DNA from: Methylobacterium sp. J-076
GTDB taxonomy: Bacteria; Pseudomonadota; Alphaproteobacteria; Rhizobiales; Beijerinckiaceae
Direction of reading: 5' to 3'
Length of the DNA: 64,000 nucleotides
Assembly (NCBI RefSeq): GCF_022829405.1
Contig: NZ_JAKSXW010000121.1
Coordinates: 118,629-182,628, forward strand
Part shown: piece by piece, positions 30,721 through 39,427 of the stretch
Layout of the letters: the number at the start of each line of letters is the position of its first letter
How positions within the stretch are numbered: position 1 is the first letter of the stretch
Notes under the pieces: generated by a model
What the model saw: only the letters and a program-made list of their open reading frames with translations
Told to the model about the DNA's origin: nothing
Databases searched by the model: none
Translations under genes and position numbers: made by a program

Positions 30721-31467
30721 ATGACCGACCTGTCCGTCGCCGGCCCCGGCTTCTCCACCCTCGACCTCGCGGCCCTGGTCTACTTCCTCATGGCCTGGAC
30801 CGCCTACGGCCTGTCCGTCGGGCGCCTGCGCGGCCGCAGGATCTCGCTGAGCCGCATCATGGACCGCCACCGGGAGAACTGGGCGCGCCAAGTGATCGTG
30901 CGCGACAACCGGGTGGTGGACACCCAGATCAACGCCTCGCTCCAGAACGGCACCGCCTTCTTCGCCTCGACCTCGCTGATCGCCCTCGGCTCGGTGCTGA
31001 CCCTGTCGCGCTCGGGCGACGACGTGATCAACCTGTTCGCCACCCTGCCGTTCGGCACCATCGCCAACCGGTTGACCTGGGAGGTGAAGGTCGCCGGGCT
31101 CGCCTGCGTCTTCACCTACGCGTTCTTCAAGTTCGCCTGGGCCTACCGGCTGTTCAATTACAGCGCGATCCTGCTCGGCGCCGTCCCGCCGAAGGGATCG
31201 AGCGTCCCCGAGGCCGAGATGGTGCGGACCGTGGCCCGGATCGCCAAGATGAACGTGAGCGCAGGCAGCCACTTCGCCCGGGGCCAGCGGGCGTTCTTCT
31301 TCGCCCTCGCCTATCTCGGCTGGTTCGTGAGCCCGATCATCCTGTTCGTCTCCACCACCTTCGTCGTGACGGTGATGTGGCACCGGCAGTTCGGCTCGTG
31401 CATCCGGCGGGAGATGCTCGCGTTGGGTGAATGTGAGCACGAAGGCCCGTTGGGCGGGAGTTTCTGA
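30721..31467 (+). CDS. DUF599 family membrane protein
   Basis: 248 residues with four or more helices (around 14-32, 84-104, 135-155, 205-230). MDRHRENWARQVIVRDNRVVDTQ and SLQNGTAFFASTSLIALG match the DUF599 family of integral membrane proteins, whose function is not established. The stop codon overlaps the start of the following DUF3253 gene by one base (TGATG), so the two are translationally coupled. Confidence 0.85.
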   Translation: MTDLSVAGPGFSTLDLAALVYFLMAWTAYGLSVGRLRGRRISLSRIMDRHRENWARQVIVRDNRVVDTQINASLQNGTAFFASTSLIALGSVLTLSRSGDDVINLFATLPFGTIANRLTWEVKVAGLACVFTYAFFKFAWAYRLFNYSAILLGAVPPKGSSVPEAEMVRTVARIAKMNVSAGSHFARGQRAFFFALAYLGWFVSPIILFVSTTFVVTVMWHRQFGSCIRREMLALGECEHEGPLGGSF

Positions 31468-31766
31468 TGCAGACCGATCCCCAGGCCATCGAGGAGACGA
31501 TGCTTCGCCTCGCGACGGAGCGCGGCGCGGGCAAGACCATCTGCCCGTCGGAGGTGGCGCGGGCCCTCGGGGGGCCGCATTCGGAGGGATGGGGGCCGTT
31601 GATGCAGCCGGTGCGGCGGGTCGCCGTGCGCCTCGCCCACGAGGGCCGCATCGCGATCCTGCGGAAGGGCCGCCCGGTCGATCCGGACGATTTCCGTGGG
31701 ATCTACCGGTTGGCGTTGCCCGAGGCGGACGGCGAATCCGGAGCCGGCAGCCAATCTGGGATGTAG
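31467..31766 (+). CDS. DUF3253 domain protein
   Basis: A 99-residue cytoplasmic protein. TICPSEVARALGG and PVRRVAVRLAHEGRIAILRKGRPVDPDDFRGIYRL are the DUF3253 signature, which resembles a winged helix with a beta hairpin. Function is unknown; nucleic-acid binding would fit the fold. The ATG overlaps the preceding gene by one base. Its last 64 bases overlap the 3' end of the convergent YdcF-family gene. Confidence 0.85.
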   Translation: MQTDPQAIEETMLRLATERGAGKTICPSEVARALGGPHSEGWGPLMQPVRRVAVRLAHEGRIAILRKGRPVDPDDFRGIYRLALPEADGESGAGSQSGM

Positions 31767-32530
31767 CCCGCGAGGCGGTAGGCCACGAGGCCGATCCATT
31801 CCTTCACGGCGAGGTCGAACTGGAGCAGCCCGTCCGAGCTGAAGCCGTGGACGTGGAGCACGTCGCCCCAACCCTTGGTCCGGTAATCGACCGGGTAGGC
31901 GTCCACGGTGAAGCCGGCCTGCCGGAAGCAGCCGACGGCCCGGGGCATGTGCCAGGCCGAGGTGAGCAGCAGCCAGCGCTCGCCGGGCTTGGGCTGGACG
32001 AGGGCGGCGGAGAACGCGGCGTTCTCTCGGGTGTTGCGCGAGCGGTTCTCCAGGATCACCCGGCTGCGGGGGAGGCCGATCACGTCCGCGTGGCGGCTCA
32101 CGATGTCGGCTTCGGAGACGCCGCCGCCGATGAAGCCGCTGCCGCCGGAGAACAGCAGCCGCGCCTGCGGATAACGCCGGGCGAGGTCGGCGAAGTACAT
32201 CGGCCGCTCGCCCGCATCGTTGACGACGACCTGATCCCGCGCCTCCGACAGCCCGGCCTCGATGCCGCCGCCGAGCATGATGATCCCGGTCGGCGCCGGC
32301 CCATCGGCCGGGTAGGGCGGAAACCGCTGTTCCAGGGGCAGCAGCGCCAGCTCGGAGGCGGGAAACATCCCGGCGAGGAGCAGGCCCACCGTGCCCGTCA
32401 CCGCCAGGACCGTGCCGGTGCGGCGCGCCCGCGTCGCGACGAGCAGCAGCACGCCCGCCACGCTCAGGAAGATCAGCAGGTTCGAGGGGGTGATCAGGAA
32501 GAAGACCACCTTGGAGACGATGAAGAACAC
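31703..32530 (-). CDS. YdcF/ElyC family (DUF218) membrane protein
   Basis: 275 residues from a GTG at 32530, six bases past the preceding stop. Two N-terminal helices (about 1-22 and 24-52, then LAVTGTVGLLLAGMF) anchor a cytoplasm- or periplasm-facing DUF218 domain: GIIMLGGGIE, LLFSGGSGFI, ENRSRNTRENA and LLTSAWHMPRAVGCF. ElyC/YdcF proteins are linked to envelope polysaccharide or lipid-carrier metabolism. Probably in one transcript with the RraA-like gene. Confidence 0.87.
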   Translation of the reverse strand: MFFIVSKVVFFLITPSNLLIFLSVAGVLLLVATRARRTGTVLAVTGTVGLLLAGMFPASELALLPLEQRFPPYPADGPAPTGIIMLGGGIEAGLSEARDQVVVNDAGERPMYFADLARRYPQARLLFSGGSGFIGGGVSEADIVSRHADVIGLPRSRVILENRSRNTRENAAFSAALVQPKPGERWLLLTSAWHMPRAVGCFRQAGFTVDAYPVDYRTKGWGDVLHVHGFSSDGLLQFDLAVKEWIGLVAYRLAGYIPDWLPAPDSPSASGNANR

Positions 32531-32535
32531 GGCTG

Positions 32536-33186
32536 TCAGGCCGTGCCGGTGTCGGCTTCGAAGCGGGCCCGTGCCGCCGCGTCCGGCGGGAGTAGGCCGT
32601 AGAGGCTGTTTCCCTTCTCGGCCTCGCGCTGCAGCCACAGGTCGAGGCGCTGCTGCTCCACCGCCTCCAGGGCGATCTGCTCGGCGAGGTCCGGCGGGAT
32701 CGCCACGATGCCGTCCGGGCCGCAGACCACGATGTCGCCGGGGTGGAAGGCCGCGCCGCCGCAGCAGACCGGCTGCCAGCTCCCCGCGAGCGTCAGGCCC
32801 CCGGCGGCGGCCGAGGCGGCGGACCAGACCGGCAGGCCGACCTCTTCGGCGATGCCGGCATCGGTGACGAGGCCCGCTGCGCCGCGGCTCGACAGGCGGC
32901 CGGCGAGGATGGCGCCGAAGGGGAGGGGGCGGCCCGTGCCGGCGGCGTCGATCACCACCACGGCGCCTTCGGGTACGGATTCGATGGCGGTGGCGAGGTC
33001 GCCGATCCCCTCGCCGCGGGCGGGGACCATGCGCAGGGTGTAGGCCGGGCCGACGATGGTGGTGCTGCTGCGCCGGGTCAGGTTGGCGGGTGCGAAGTCC
33101 CGCAGGCCCGCCCGTTCGAGCGCCCGCCCGATGCTGGCCGTGGTGACGGCGCTGAGCGCATCGCGCAGGGTGGGGTCGATCGCCAT
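32536..33186 (-). CDS. RraA-like / HMG aldolase-family protein
   Basis: A 216-residue RraA-fold protein. TTASIGRALERAGLRD, VVIDAAGTGRPLPFGAILAGRL, GLVTDAGIAE and VVCGPDGIVAIPPDL align with 4-hydroxy-4-methyl-2-oxoglutarate aldolase and RraA relatives, including the Gly-x-Leu and DG metal-site regions. RNase E inhibition and aldolase activity both occur in this family, so the function is open. The ATG at 33186 fits the family start. Confidence 0.85.
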   Translation of the reverse strand: MAIDPTLRDALSAVTTASIGRALERAGLRDFAPANLTRRSSTTIVGPAYTLRMVPARGEGIGDLATAIESVPEGAVVVIDAAGTGRPLPFGAILAGRLSSRGAAGLVTDAGIAEEVGLPVWSAASAAAGGLTLAGSWQPVCCGGAAFHPGDIVVCGPDGIVAIPPDLAEQIALEAVEQQRLDLWLQREAEKGNSLYGLLPPDAAARARFEADTGTA

Positions 33187-33283
33187 ACGGACGCTCCGGC
33201 TCGGTCTCGGTGAGGGGATGGCGCGCGCCCGGCGGCAACGCAAGGGGAAGGGTGTGGACAGCGCCGATGCCGGCGCCGCATTG

Positions 33284-33307
33284 CCCTCCCCCCTCTGCGG
33301 GGGAGGG
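33284..33307. repeat. C-rich palindromic intergenic repeat
   Basis: CCCTCCCCC (33284-33292) pairs with GGGGGAGGG (33299-33307) around CTCTGC. The flank gacgagcgacgcgaggg parallels the loop of the element at 9381. It lies between the glutathione transferase and RraA-like genes. Confidence 0.55.
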
Positions 33308-33383
33308 GCGCACAGTCCGGAAGCCCGGACGAGCGACGCGAGGGAGGTGTCCGCTCGCAGGCCAGCCGCTGCGGCAGCCCCTC

Positions 33384-33995
33384 TCACCCCACCGGTTCGC
33401 CCAGCGCGCGGGCGGCGGCGGGGCGGGTGGCGATCCGGTCGTACCAGCGGCGCAGGTTCGGCAGGTCGGGCCGCTCGGCGGGCAGGTTCAACCAGCGGTG
33501 GGCGGCACAGCCGAGGGCGATGTCCGCGATGGTGAAGCCCTCGCCCACCGCGTAGCCGCGCCCGGCGAGGTGCGCGTCGAGGATGGTGGCGTAGACCTGC
33601 GAGGCGGCGAGGGAGGCCGCCACGAGCGCCCTGTCCGGCTCGGCCGTGCGGAACAGTTGCCAGAAGGCATCCCGCATGGCCGGGGTGAAGCTCGTGGCCT
33701 GCCAGTCCACCCATTGCTCCACATGGGCGCGCTGGCGCGGATCCTCCGGCATCGCCAGGGCCGGGCTGACCGAGGCGACGTAGCGCATGATGGCGTTCGA
33801 CTCCCAGAGGACGAAACCGTCCTCCTCCAGGGTCGGGACCAGGGCGTTCGGGTTCATGGCCCGGTAGGCGGGCTCGCGCACGATGCCGTGCGAGCCCCCC
33901 GCGTCGATGCGCTCGTAGGGGAGGTCCGCCTCGTCCAGGGCCCACACCGCCTTCTGGACGTTGACCGAGGTCAGTCTTCCCCAGAGTCTCCGCAT
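33384..33995 (-). CDS. glutathione S-transferase family protein
   Basis: 203 residues: an N-terminal thioredoxin-like domain (about 1-78) with the cis-proline motif NALVPTLEEDG and the WESNAI glutathione-contact helix, and a C-terminal helical domain with FTIADIALGCAAHRW. The ATG at 33995 is preceded by GGAGA. It could conjugate glutathione to electrophiles such as dehalogenation or aldehyde products. It ends the epmA-epmB strand run but overlaps the epmB 3' end by 25 bases. Confidence 0.9.
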   Translation of the reverse strand: MRRLWGRLTSVNVQKAVWALDEADLPYERIDAGGSHGIVREPAYRAMNPNALVPTLEEDGFVLWESNAIMRYVASVSPALAMPEDPRQRAHVEQWVDWQATSFTPAMRDAFWQLFRTAEPDRALVAASLAASQVYATILDAHLAGRGYAVGEGFTIADIALGCAAHRWLNLPAERPDLPNLRRWYDRIATRPAAARALGEPVG

Positions 33996-35044
33996 CGTGC
34001 CGTCTCCTTCGGTGGGTAGGGGTGCGTCCGCCCCGCCGGATCGGTCACTTCGGTACCCGCGGCGGTGTCGCGAAGATAGGCCGGCCCCACCGGGACCTTG
34101 CCGTGACCGCCGGGGATGTCGAGGACGTAGGTCGGCTGGGCGAGTCCCGAGAGCCGCCCGCGCAGGTCCCGCATCAGCGCCTGACCCTCGGCCAGACTCG
34201 TGCGCAGGTGGCCCGTGCCCGGCGCGAGGTCTCCGTGGTGCAGGTAATAGGGCTTGATGCGGTTCTCCACGAAGGCCCGCATCAGCGCCTCCAGGGTGGC
34301 GGGGTCGTCGTTGACCCCCCGGAGCAGGACCGTTTGGCTCACCATCGGGATGCCGGCCTCCACCAGCCGGGCACAGGCGGCCTGGGCCGCTCCGGTGAAC
34401 TCCCGCGGGTGGTTGGCGTGGAGCGCCACGAACACCGCCCCGCCGAAGAGCCGGAGGGCTTCCACCAGCGCCCCGCCGACGAGGCCGGGCTGGACCACCG
34501 GCACGCGGGTGTGCAGGCGCAGCACCTTCACGTGGGGGATCGCCCCCAGCCGCGACGCGATCATGCCGAGCCGCCGGGGCGAGAGGGCGAAGGGGTCGCC
34601 CCCCGTCAGCACCACCTCCCAGATCGCCGGGTCGGCGGCGATATAGGCGAAGGCCGCCTCGAACTGCGCCTCGGTGAGGGTGCCGAGCCCGTCCGGGCCG
34701 ACGCTCTCCCGGCGGAAGCAGAAGCGGCAATAGACCGGGCAGACGTGGAGCGGCTTGAGCAGCACCCTGTCCGGGTAGCGGTGGATGAGGCCCGGCATCT
34801 TCTCGTGGGCGCCGTCGCCGATGGGGTCGGCGCGCTCCTCCGGCACCACCGCCAGTTCCTCCGCCCGGGGCACGAACTGGCGGGCGATGGGGTCGGCGGG
34901 GTCGGCGGTGTCGATCAGTTCGGCCATGTCCGGGGTGATCGCCAGGGCGTAGCGGGCGAGCACCGGCCGCAGGCCCTCGATCTCCCCCTCCGTCACGAGG
35001 CCCGCGGCGGCGAGCTGCTCCGGGTGCCGCAGGACGCCGCTCAC
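33971..35044 (-). CDS. epmB: EF-P (R)-beta-lysine synthesis enzyme, lysine 2,3-aminomutase
   Basis: A 357-residue radical SAM, PLP-dependent enzyme that makes (R)-beta-lysine for EF-P. The [4Fe-4S] motif CxxxCxxC is C102-C106-C109 (CPVYCRFCF). EVVLTGGDPFAL, RLHTRVPVV and the PLP-lysine region PGGHGKVPVGP follow. The GTG start at 35044 overlaps the epmA stop as GTGA. Lacking the C-terminal extension of catabolic KamA and sitting beside epmA and efp, it is best read as EpmB. Confidence 0.92.
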   Translation of the reverse strand: MSGVLRHPEQLAAAGLVTEGEIEGLRPVLARYALAITPDMAELIDTADPADPIARQFVPRAEELAVVPEERADPIGDGAHEKMPGLIHRYPDRVLLKPLHVCPVYCRFCFRRESVGPDGLGTLTEAQFEAAFAYIAADPAIWEVVLTGGDPFALSPRRLGMIASRLGAIPHVKVLRLHTRVPVVQPGLVGGALVEALRLFGGAVFVALHANHPREFTGAAQAACARLVEAGIPMVSQTVLLRGVNDDPATLEALMRAFVENRIKPYYLHHGDLAPGTGHLRTSLAEGQALMRDLRGRLSGLAQPTYVLDIPGGHGKVPVGPAYLRDTAAGTEVTDPAGRTHPYPPKETARCGDSGED

Positions 35045-36096
35045 GGGGCGGTCTCCGCCACCGGCGTCCACAGCACGTCCTCGATCCGCCCGGCGCCGCA
35101 GGCCAGCATCACCAGCCGGTCGAAGCCGAGCGCGATCCCCGACGCGTCCGGCATCGACGCCAGGGCGTCGAGGAACTCCCCGTCGATCGGATAGCGCTCG
35201 CCGTAGACGCGCTCCTTCTCGTCCATCTCGGCCTCGAAGCGGCGGCGCTGCTCGGCCGGCTCGGTCAGCTCGCCGAAGGCGTTGGCGAGCTCCACCCCGC
35301 AGGCGTAGAGCTCGAACCGCTCGGCGACCCGCGGATCCTCCGGTGCGGGCCGGGCGAGGGCGGCCTCGCTCACCGGATACTCGCAGAGGATCGTCGGCCT
35401 CCCGAGGCCGAGATGCGGCTCGACCTGCGCCACCAGCACCCGGGAGAACAGGTCCGCGAAGGTGTCGTCCCCCGCCGACCGCAGGCCCGCCGCCGCGACT
35501 CCGGCCGCGAGGCGGTCCCGGTCGGTGGTCCCGTCCCGGGCGATGCAGGCGAGGAGGTCGATGCCGGCGTGGCGGGAGAAGGCCTCGGCGAGCGTCAGGC
35601 GCTCCGGTTCGGCGAAGGGGTCGGCCTCCCGGCCGCGCCACGTCAGGCGCTTCACCCCCGCAACCTCGGCGGCCAGGGCCAGGAGGGCGGCGGCGTCCCC
35701 CATCAGCGTCCCATAGGGCTCGCCGGCTCGGTACCATTCCAGCATCGTGAATTCGGGATGGTGCAGCGGGCCGCGCTCGCGGTTGCGGAACACGTGGGCG
35801 AAGGCGAAGGGGCGCGCCTCCCCCGCCGCCAGGAGCTTCTTGCAAGCGAATTCCGGCGAGGTGTGGAGGTGGAGGGGCGTGCGGGCTCCGCTGGCGCCGA
35901 TCGCCTCGGTGGAGAAGGCCGAGAGATGCGCCTCGTTGCCCGGGGAGACCTGGAGGCAGGCCGCCTCGATCTCCACGAAGTCCCGCGCCGCGAACCAGGC
36001 GCGGAAGGCGGCGGTGATTCGGTTGCGCAGGAGCAGCCGCGGCCGGCGGTCGGCGTGGCGGGCCGGCATCCACCAGGGGGAGGGCGCGTCAGCCAC
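35041..36096 (-). CDS. epmA: EF-P lysine-tRNA ligase-like modification enzyme
   Basis: About 351 residues, resembling a class II lysyl-tRNA synthetase catalytic core without the anticodon domain. Motif-2 RNRERGPLHHPEFTMLEWYR and motif-3 GIALGFDRLVML are intact; ERFELYACGVELANAFGELT binds lysine. EpmA ligates (R)-beta-lysine to EF-P. The GTG at 36096 has GGAG 8 nt upstream; a TTG at 36138 would lengthen the protein. It is transcribed divergently from efp and coupled to epmB. Confidence 0.93.
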   Translation of the reverse strand: MADAPSPWWMPARHADRRPRLLLRNRITAAFRAWFAARDFVEIEAACLQVSPGNEAHLSAFSTEAIGASGARTPLHLHTSPEFACKKLLAAGEARPFAFAHVFRNRERGPLHHPEFTMLEWYRAGEPYGTLMGDAAALLALAAEVAGVKRLTWRGREADPFAEPERLTLAEAFSRHAGIDLLACIARDGTTDRDRLAAGVAAAGLRSAGDDTFADLFSRVLVAQVEPHLGLGRPTILCEYPVSEAALARPAPEDPRVAERFELYACGVELANAFGELTEPAEQRRRFEAEMDEKERVYGERYPIDGEFLDALASMPDASGIALGFDRLVMLACGAGRIEDVLWTPVAETAP

Positions 36097-36230
36097 GGGT
36101 GGGGCGCTCCGGTGGAAGTGCCGTGCCGCGGCTGGCAACCGGGCCGCGAATGGGATAGGTGCGGGAACCCGCTTGCGGAACTGCGCCCTGCGCGCGCCGC
36201 CAGAACCTCGTCAATGCAGGACCATTTCCC

Positions 36231-36797
36231 GTGAAGGTGATCGCCTCGACGCTCCGCAAGGGCAACGTCGTCGAAAAGGACGGCAAGCTGTACGTGATCC
36301 TGTTCGCGGAGAACATCCACCCCGGCAAGGGCACGCCGGTCACGCAGCTCGACATGCGCCGGATCACCGACGGTGTGAAGGTCTCCGAGCGCTACCGGAC
36401 CACCGAGCAGGTCGAACGGGCGTTCGTCGAGGACCGGGAGCACACGTTCCTCTACAGCGACGGCGAGGGGTTCCACTTCATGAACCCCGAGAATTACGAG
36501 CAGGTGGCCGTGCCGGAGGATGTGGTGGGCGACGCCGCCCCCTATCTGCAGGAAGGCATGGCGGTGATGCTGTCGAGCCACAACGGCGTGGCGCTGACCA
36601 TCGAGCTCCCCCAGCGCGTGACGCTGGAGGTGGCCGAGACCGAGCCGGTGCTGAAGGGGCAGACCGCCTCGTCCTCCTACAAGCCCGCCACCCTCTCGAA
36701 CGGCGTCCGCACCACCGTGCCGCCGCACATCGCCGCGGGCACCCGGGTGGTCGTGATGACCGCCGACGGCGCCTACGTCGAGCGCGCCAAGGACTGA
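36231..36797 (+). CDS. efp: translation elongation factor P
   Basis: A 188-residue, three-domain factor relieving ribosome stalling at polyproline. The GTG at 36231 starts [20 protein letters not shown]; the frame open upstream is not used. The modified loop carries K33 in HPGKG, the residue EpmA would lysylate. C-terminal motifs [14 protein letters not shown] and [18 protein letters not shown] are typical. Proline-rich proteins in this window (MscS-like, TonB-like linkers, CpoB) would be natural clients. Confidence 0.97.
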   Translation: MKVIASTLRKGNVVEKDGKLYVILFAENIHPGKGTPVTQLDMRRITDGVKVSERYRTTEQVERAFVEDREHTFLYSDGEGFHFMNPENYEQVAVPEDVVGDAAPYLQEGMAVMLSSHNGVALTIELPQRVTLEVAETEPVLKGQTASSSYKPATLSNGVRTTVPPHIAAGTRVVVMTADGAYVERAKD

Positions 36798-36807
36798 TCC
36801 CGCCCGG

Positions 36808-37791
36808 TCAGCGCGGGGCGCCGTCCTCGGCGGCGGCGTAGCAGCCCTGCGACAGGGCCTGGGCGCGGGCGCGCTCCGGCACCGTGTAGGGGCGGCCGTC
36901 GTCCCGGAACAGGTCCTCGCGCACGAGCGCCTCGCTGGTGCAGCGGGCCGCCACCCGGCAGGGGGCGGCTTCGCCGCCGCTGCGGGTGCACATGGCGAGG
37001 TAGTCGGCCCGGAACGCCTTCAGCCCGGCCTTCGGGTTCGGCCCCACCACCTGCGCGAGCGCGAAGGCGAGGCCGAACAGCAGCGGCTGGTGGATCAGGT
37101 AGACCGCGAGGCTGTGCCGGCCGGCGAAGGCCGCGGCCCGCCCGAGGGCGCCCCGGGGCTCCCAGGCGCCGAGCCTGGAGCGGGCGAGGGCCGGCAGGCC
37201 GAGCCGCCCTAGGACGATGCCCACGAGCACGATTCCGAACCACGGGAACAGCGGCACGTAATCGTTGGTGTGGGGCGTGACCCGCCCGAGGCCGAGGAAC
37301 CACAGGAACGGGGAATCGAGCCAGTCGGCCTTCACCAGCAGGGGCGCGGCGAGGATCGCCGCCGCCGCCGCCAGGGTCGCCGGCCAGGGCAGGAACAGGA
37401 ACGGCAGGCCGATGACGCTCGCCACGGCGATGCAGTGCAGGACCCCGAAGAACACGTAGGCGTCCGGAAAGACGATGCGGGTGGCGAGGGTGACCAGCAG
37501 CGCCCCGCCCGCGACCCGCGCGAGGCGCCGGACGGTCGGCCCCAGGCGGAGGCCCCGTCCGTTCATCAGCACCAGCCCGATGCCCACGAGCAGCAGGAAC
37601 GAGCCGGCGATCCCCTCGGCCGCGTGCCGGCCGAGGGGTGTCGCGGCGTAGTTCTCCGGCGTCAGGCGCAGGTTGCCGAGGTCCCACACGCCGTGGAAGC
37701 ACGCCATCGCCAGGAGGGCGACGGCGCGGGCGACATCGATGACGGGCAGGCGCCGGACGGGCGTGATTCCGGGCGGTGGGTTCGCGACCAT
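36808..37791 (-). CDS. DUF1624 / heparan-alpha-glucosaminide N-acetyltransferase-like membrane protein
   Basis: 327 residues with about seven helices. RRLPVIDVARAVALLAMACFHGVWDLGNL is the DUF1624 start, with the catalytic-type His in the first helix. FFGVLHCIAVASVIGLPFLF and HSLAVYLIHQPLLFG match acyltransferase-3-like families. A soluble C-terminal tail has four cysteines. It probably acetylates a sugar or other acceptor on the far side of the inner membrane; the substrate is unknown. ATG at 37791. Its 3' end is 10 nt from the convergent efp stop. Confidence 0.87.
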   Translation of the reverse strand: MVANPPPGITPVRRLPVIDVARAVALLAMACFHGVWDLGNLRLTPENYAATPLGRHAAEGIAGSFLLLVGIGLVLMNGRGLRLGPTVRRLARVAGGALLVTLATRIVFPDAYVFFGVLHCIAVASVIGLPFLFLPWPATLAAAAAILAAPLLVKADWLDSPFLWFLGLGRVTPHTNDYVPLFPWFGIVLVGIVLGRLGLPALARSRLGAWEPRGALGRAAAFAGRHSLAVYLIHQPLLFGLAFALAQVVGPNPKAGLKAFRADYLAMCTRSGGEAAPCRVAARCTSEALVREDLFRDDGRPYTVPERARAQALSQGCYAAAEDGAPR

Positions 37792-38117
37792 GGCCCGCTC
37801 AAACCACGTGCGGCGTCCTCGCACCACTCCCGCTTCGCCCCTCGCACGATCGTGATTTACGCTGGCGCGAAGTTGCGGCCACGCTCGCGCCGTGTCTTCG
37901 CGGAGGGGGACGCTGCAATCCGCAGCGTCGTTTCGGCGCGGCCCCCGGTCCGGCGCGTCGTCGTCCGCTCCTGCGGAGTGTTGCGAACGCGCCGCCCCGC
38001 GCAAGATTGCAGCCACGCCGGGCGCGGTTGCCGGTCAAATGGGCTTCCAGCGATTCAGGACTTCGTTAATCTTATGCCGCGAGCGCGCGCAGCGATTCAG
38101 TATAGGTAGTTTCGGCC
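37792..38117. other. 326-nt divergent intergenic region with an 8-bp hairpin
   Basis: It separates the DUF1624 gene from the cold-shock gene. GACGCTGC (37909-37916) pairs with GCAGCGTC (37922-37929) around AATCC, followed by GTTT on the plus strand. A long leader is common for cold-shock genes. No second gene was recognised. Confidence 0.4.
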
Positions 38118-38711
38118 ATGTCTGACGAACGCGGATCCGGGCCGGAGATCCCTGAGCTTCCGGAGGGCCATGCGGCCGAGCATGCCGACGAGCCGTTGGA
38201 CCTCGTGGAAGTCGCCGGGCGCATCAAATGGTTCGACGTGGCGAAGGGCTTCGGCTTCATCGTTCCCGATGACGGATCCGCCGACGTGCTGCTCCACGTG
38301 ACCTGCCTGCGCCGGGACGGGTTCCAGGCGGCGAGCGAGGGCGCGCGGGTGGTGGTGGAGGCGGTGCAGCGCCCGCGCGGCTGGCAGGCGTTCCGGGTGG
38401 TCTCCCTCGACCAGGGCGCGGCCCTGCACCCGTCCGAACTGCCGATGCCGCGGACCCATGTGACCGTCACGCCGACGAGCGGCCTGGAGACGGCGGTGGT
38501 CAAGTGGTTCAACCGCCTGCGCGGCTTCGGCTTCCTCACCCGCGGGGACGGGACGCCCGATATCTTCGTCCATATGGAGACGCTGCGCCGCTACGGGATC
38601 GCCGAGCTGAAGCCGGGCGAGTCGGTGCTGGTCCGCTACGGCGACGGGTCCAAGGGCGTGATGGCCGCCGAGGTGCGGCTGCTCGAAGGCGGCCTACCGG
38701 TCTCCCACTGA
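38118..38711 (+). CDS. tandem cold-shock domain protein
   Basis: 197 residues carrying two CSDs. The first (about 30-95) has [12 protein letters not shown] and VLLHV; the second (about 122-190) has [12 protein letters not shown] and DIFVHMETL, which are RNP1 and RNP2. An acidic N-terminal tail ([19 protein letters not shown]) is unlike classical 70-residue Csps. Double-CSD proteins of this size are widespread in alphaproteobacteria (CspD/CspC type). It should bind single-stranded RNA or DNA. Confidence 0.93.
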   Translation: MSDERGSGPEIPELPEGHAAEHADEPLDLVEVAGRIKWFDVAKGFGFIVPDDGSADVLLHVTCLRRDGFQAASEGARVVVEAVQRPRGWQAFRVVSLDQGAALHPSELPMPRTHVTVTPTSGLETAVVKWFNRLRGFGFLTRGDGTPDIFVHMETLRRYGIAELKPGESVLVRYGDGSKGVMAAEVRLLEGGLPVSH

Positions 38712-38820
38712 GCCCCGCCCTCACGGATCGGTGTCGCGGGCCGCGTCGCGCCGGCCGCGGGGACGCGCTATGAGGGGCGTTCTCCGGCCGCCACGGCCCG
38801 ATCTGCGTGAGGCTTGCCCT

Positions 38821-39321
38821 TTGACCCGCGTTTCCCGCTTCCTCGCCCGCCTCGCGCTCGCGGGTGCCTGCCTCGCGCCGGTCGTCGCGGTCCCGCTCGT
38901 CCCCGCCGCCGCGCAGGCGGTGGCCAAGGCCGCCCAGGCGCCGACCGAGACCCTGACGATCGCCACCGCGGGCGGCGCACGCCGCTTCGCCGTGGAGGTG
39001 ATGCGCGACGACGCCAGCCGCAGCCGCGGCCTGATGTTCCGCCGGCACATGGCCCCCGACCACGGCATGCTGTTCGACTTCGAGCGGGACGAGCCGGTGA
39101 CGATGTGGATGAAGAACACCTATCTGCCCCTCGACATGGTGTTCATCCGGCCGGACGGGACCGTCTCGCGGGTGGCCGCCGACACCGAGCCGCTGTCGAC
39201 GGCGATCATCCCCTCGAACGGGCCCGTGCTCGCGGTGCTGGAACTGAATGCCGGCACGGCCGCCCGCCTCGGCATCAAGGCCGGCGACAAGGTCGAGCAT
39301 TCGATGTTCGGCAAGCGCTGA
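38821..39321 (+). CDS. DUF192 family exported protein
   Basis: 166 residues from a TTG at 38821 with GAGG 8 nt upstream; an ATG at 38770 is the alternative. A signal peptide (FLARLALAGACLAPVVAVP) leads to RRFAVEVMRDDASRSRGLMFR, then MWMKNTYLPLDMVFI, the DUF192 signature. VLELNAGTAARLGIKAGD closes the domain. Function of the family is not settled. It may be cotranscribed with the cold-shock gene (109-nt gap). Confidence 0.88.
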   Translation: MTRVSRFLARLALAGACLAPVVAVPLVPAAAQAVAKAAQAPTETLTIATAGGARRFAVEVMRDDASRSRGLMFRRHMAPDHGMLFDFERDEPVTMWMKNTYLPLDMVFIRPDGTVSRVAADTEPLSTAIIPSNGPVLAVLELNAGTAARLGIKAGDKVEHSMFGKR

Positions 39322-39342
39322 CAGACAGGCCGGGGCGTCCGT

Positions 39343-39357
39343 GAACATCTCGGGAAC
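39343..39357 (-). promoter_or_regulatory. LexA-type box (GAAC-N7-GAAC)
   Basis: GAACATCTCGGGAAC is GTTC-N7-GTTC on the minus strand, the alphaproteobacterial LexA operator pattern. It lies 71-85 nt before the ATG at 39428 and just ahead of the TTGACC at 39364-39369. Confidence 0.65.
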
Positions 39358-39363
39358 GGACGC

Positions 39364-39392
39364 TTGACCTCCCTGTGAAACCGGTCCAGTGT
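39364..39392 (+). promoter_or_regulatory. candidate promoter between two LexA-type boxes
   Basis: TTGACC at 39364-39369 is a good -35; the 17-nt spacing places a weak -10 at 39387-39392 (CAGTGT). It is flanked by LexA-type boxes on both sides. Confidence 0.4.
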
Positions 39393-39405
39393 TCGTGGAA
39401 CGTTC
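39391..39405 (+). promoter_or_regulatory. LexA-type box (GTTC-N7-GTTC)
   Basis: GTTCGTGGAACGTTC matches the alphaproteobacterial LexA operator exactly. It also contains most of a 12-bp palindrome, TGGAACGTTCCA (39396-39407). It lies 23 nt before the ATG and overlaps the likely transcription start. Confidence 0.7.
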
Positions 39406-39427
39406 CATTAACAACCGGGACCTCCCG

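Noticed and set aside
37258..38109. Plus-strand frame overlapping DUF1624
   Set aside because: Shadow composition; minus-strand protein has clear membrane helices and family motifs.
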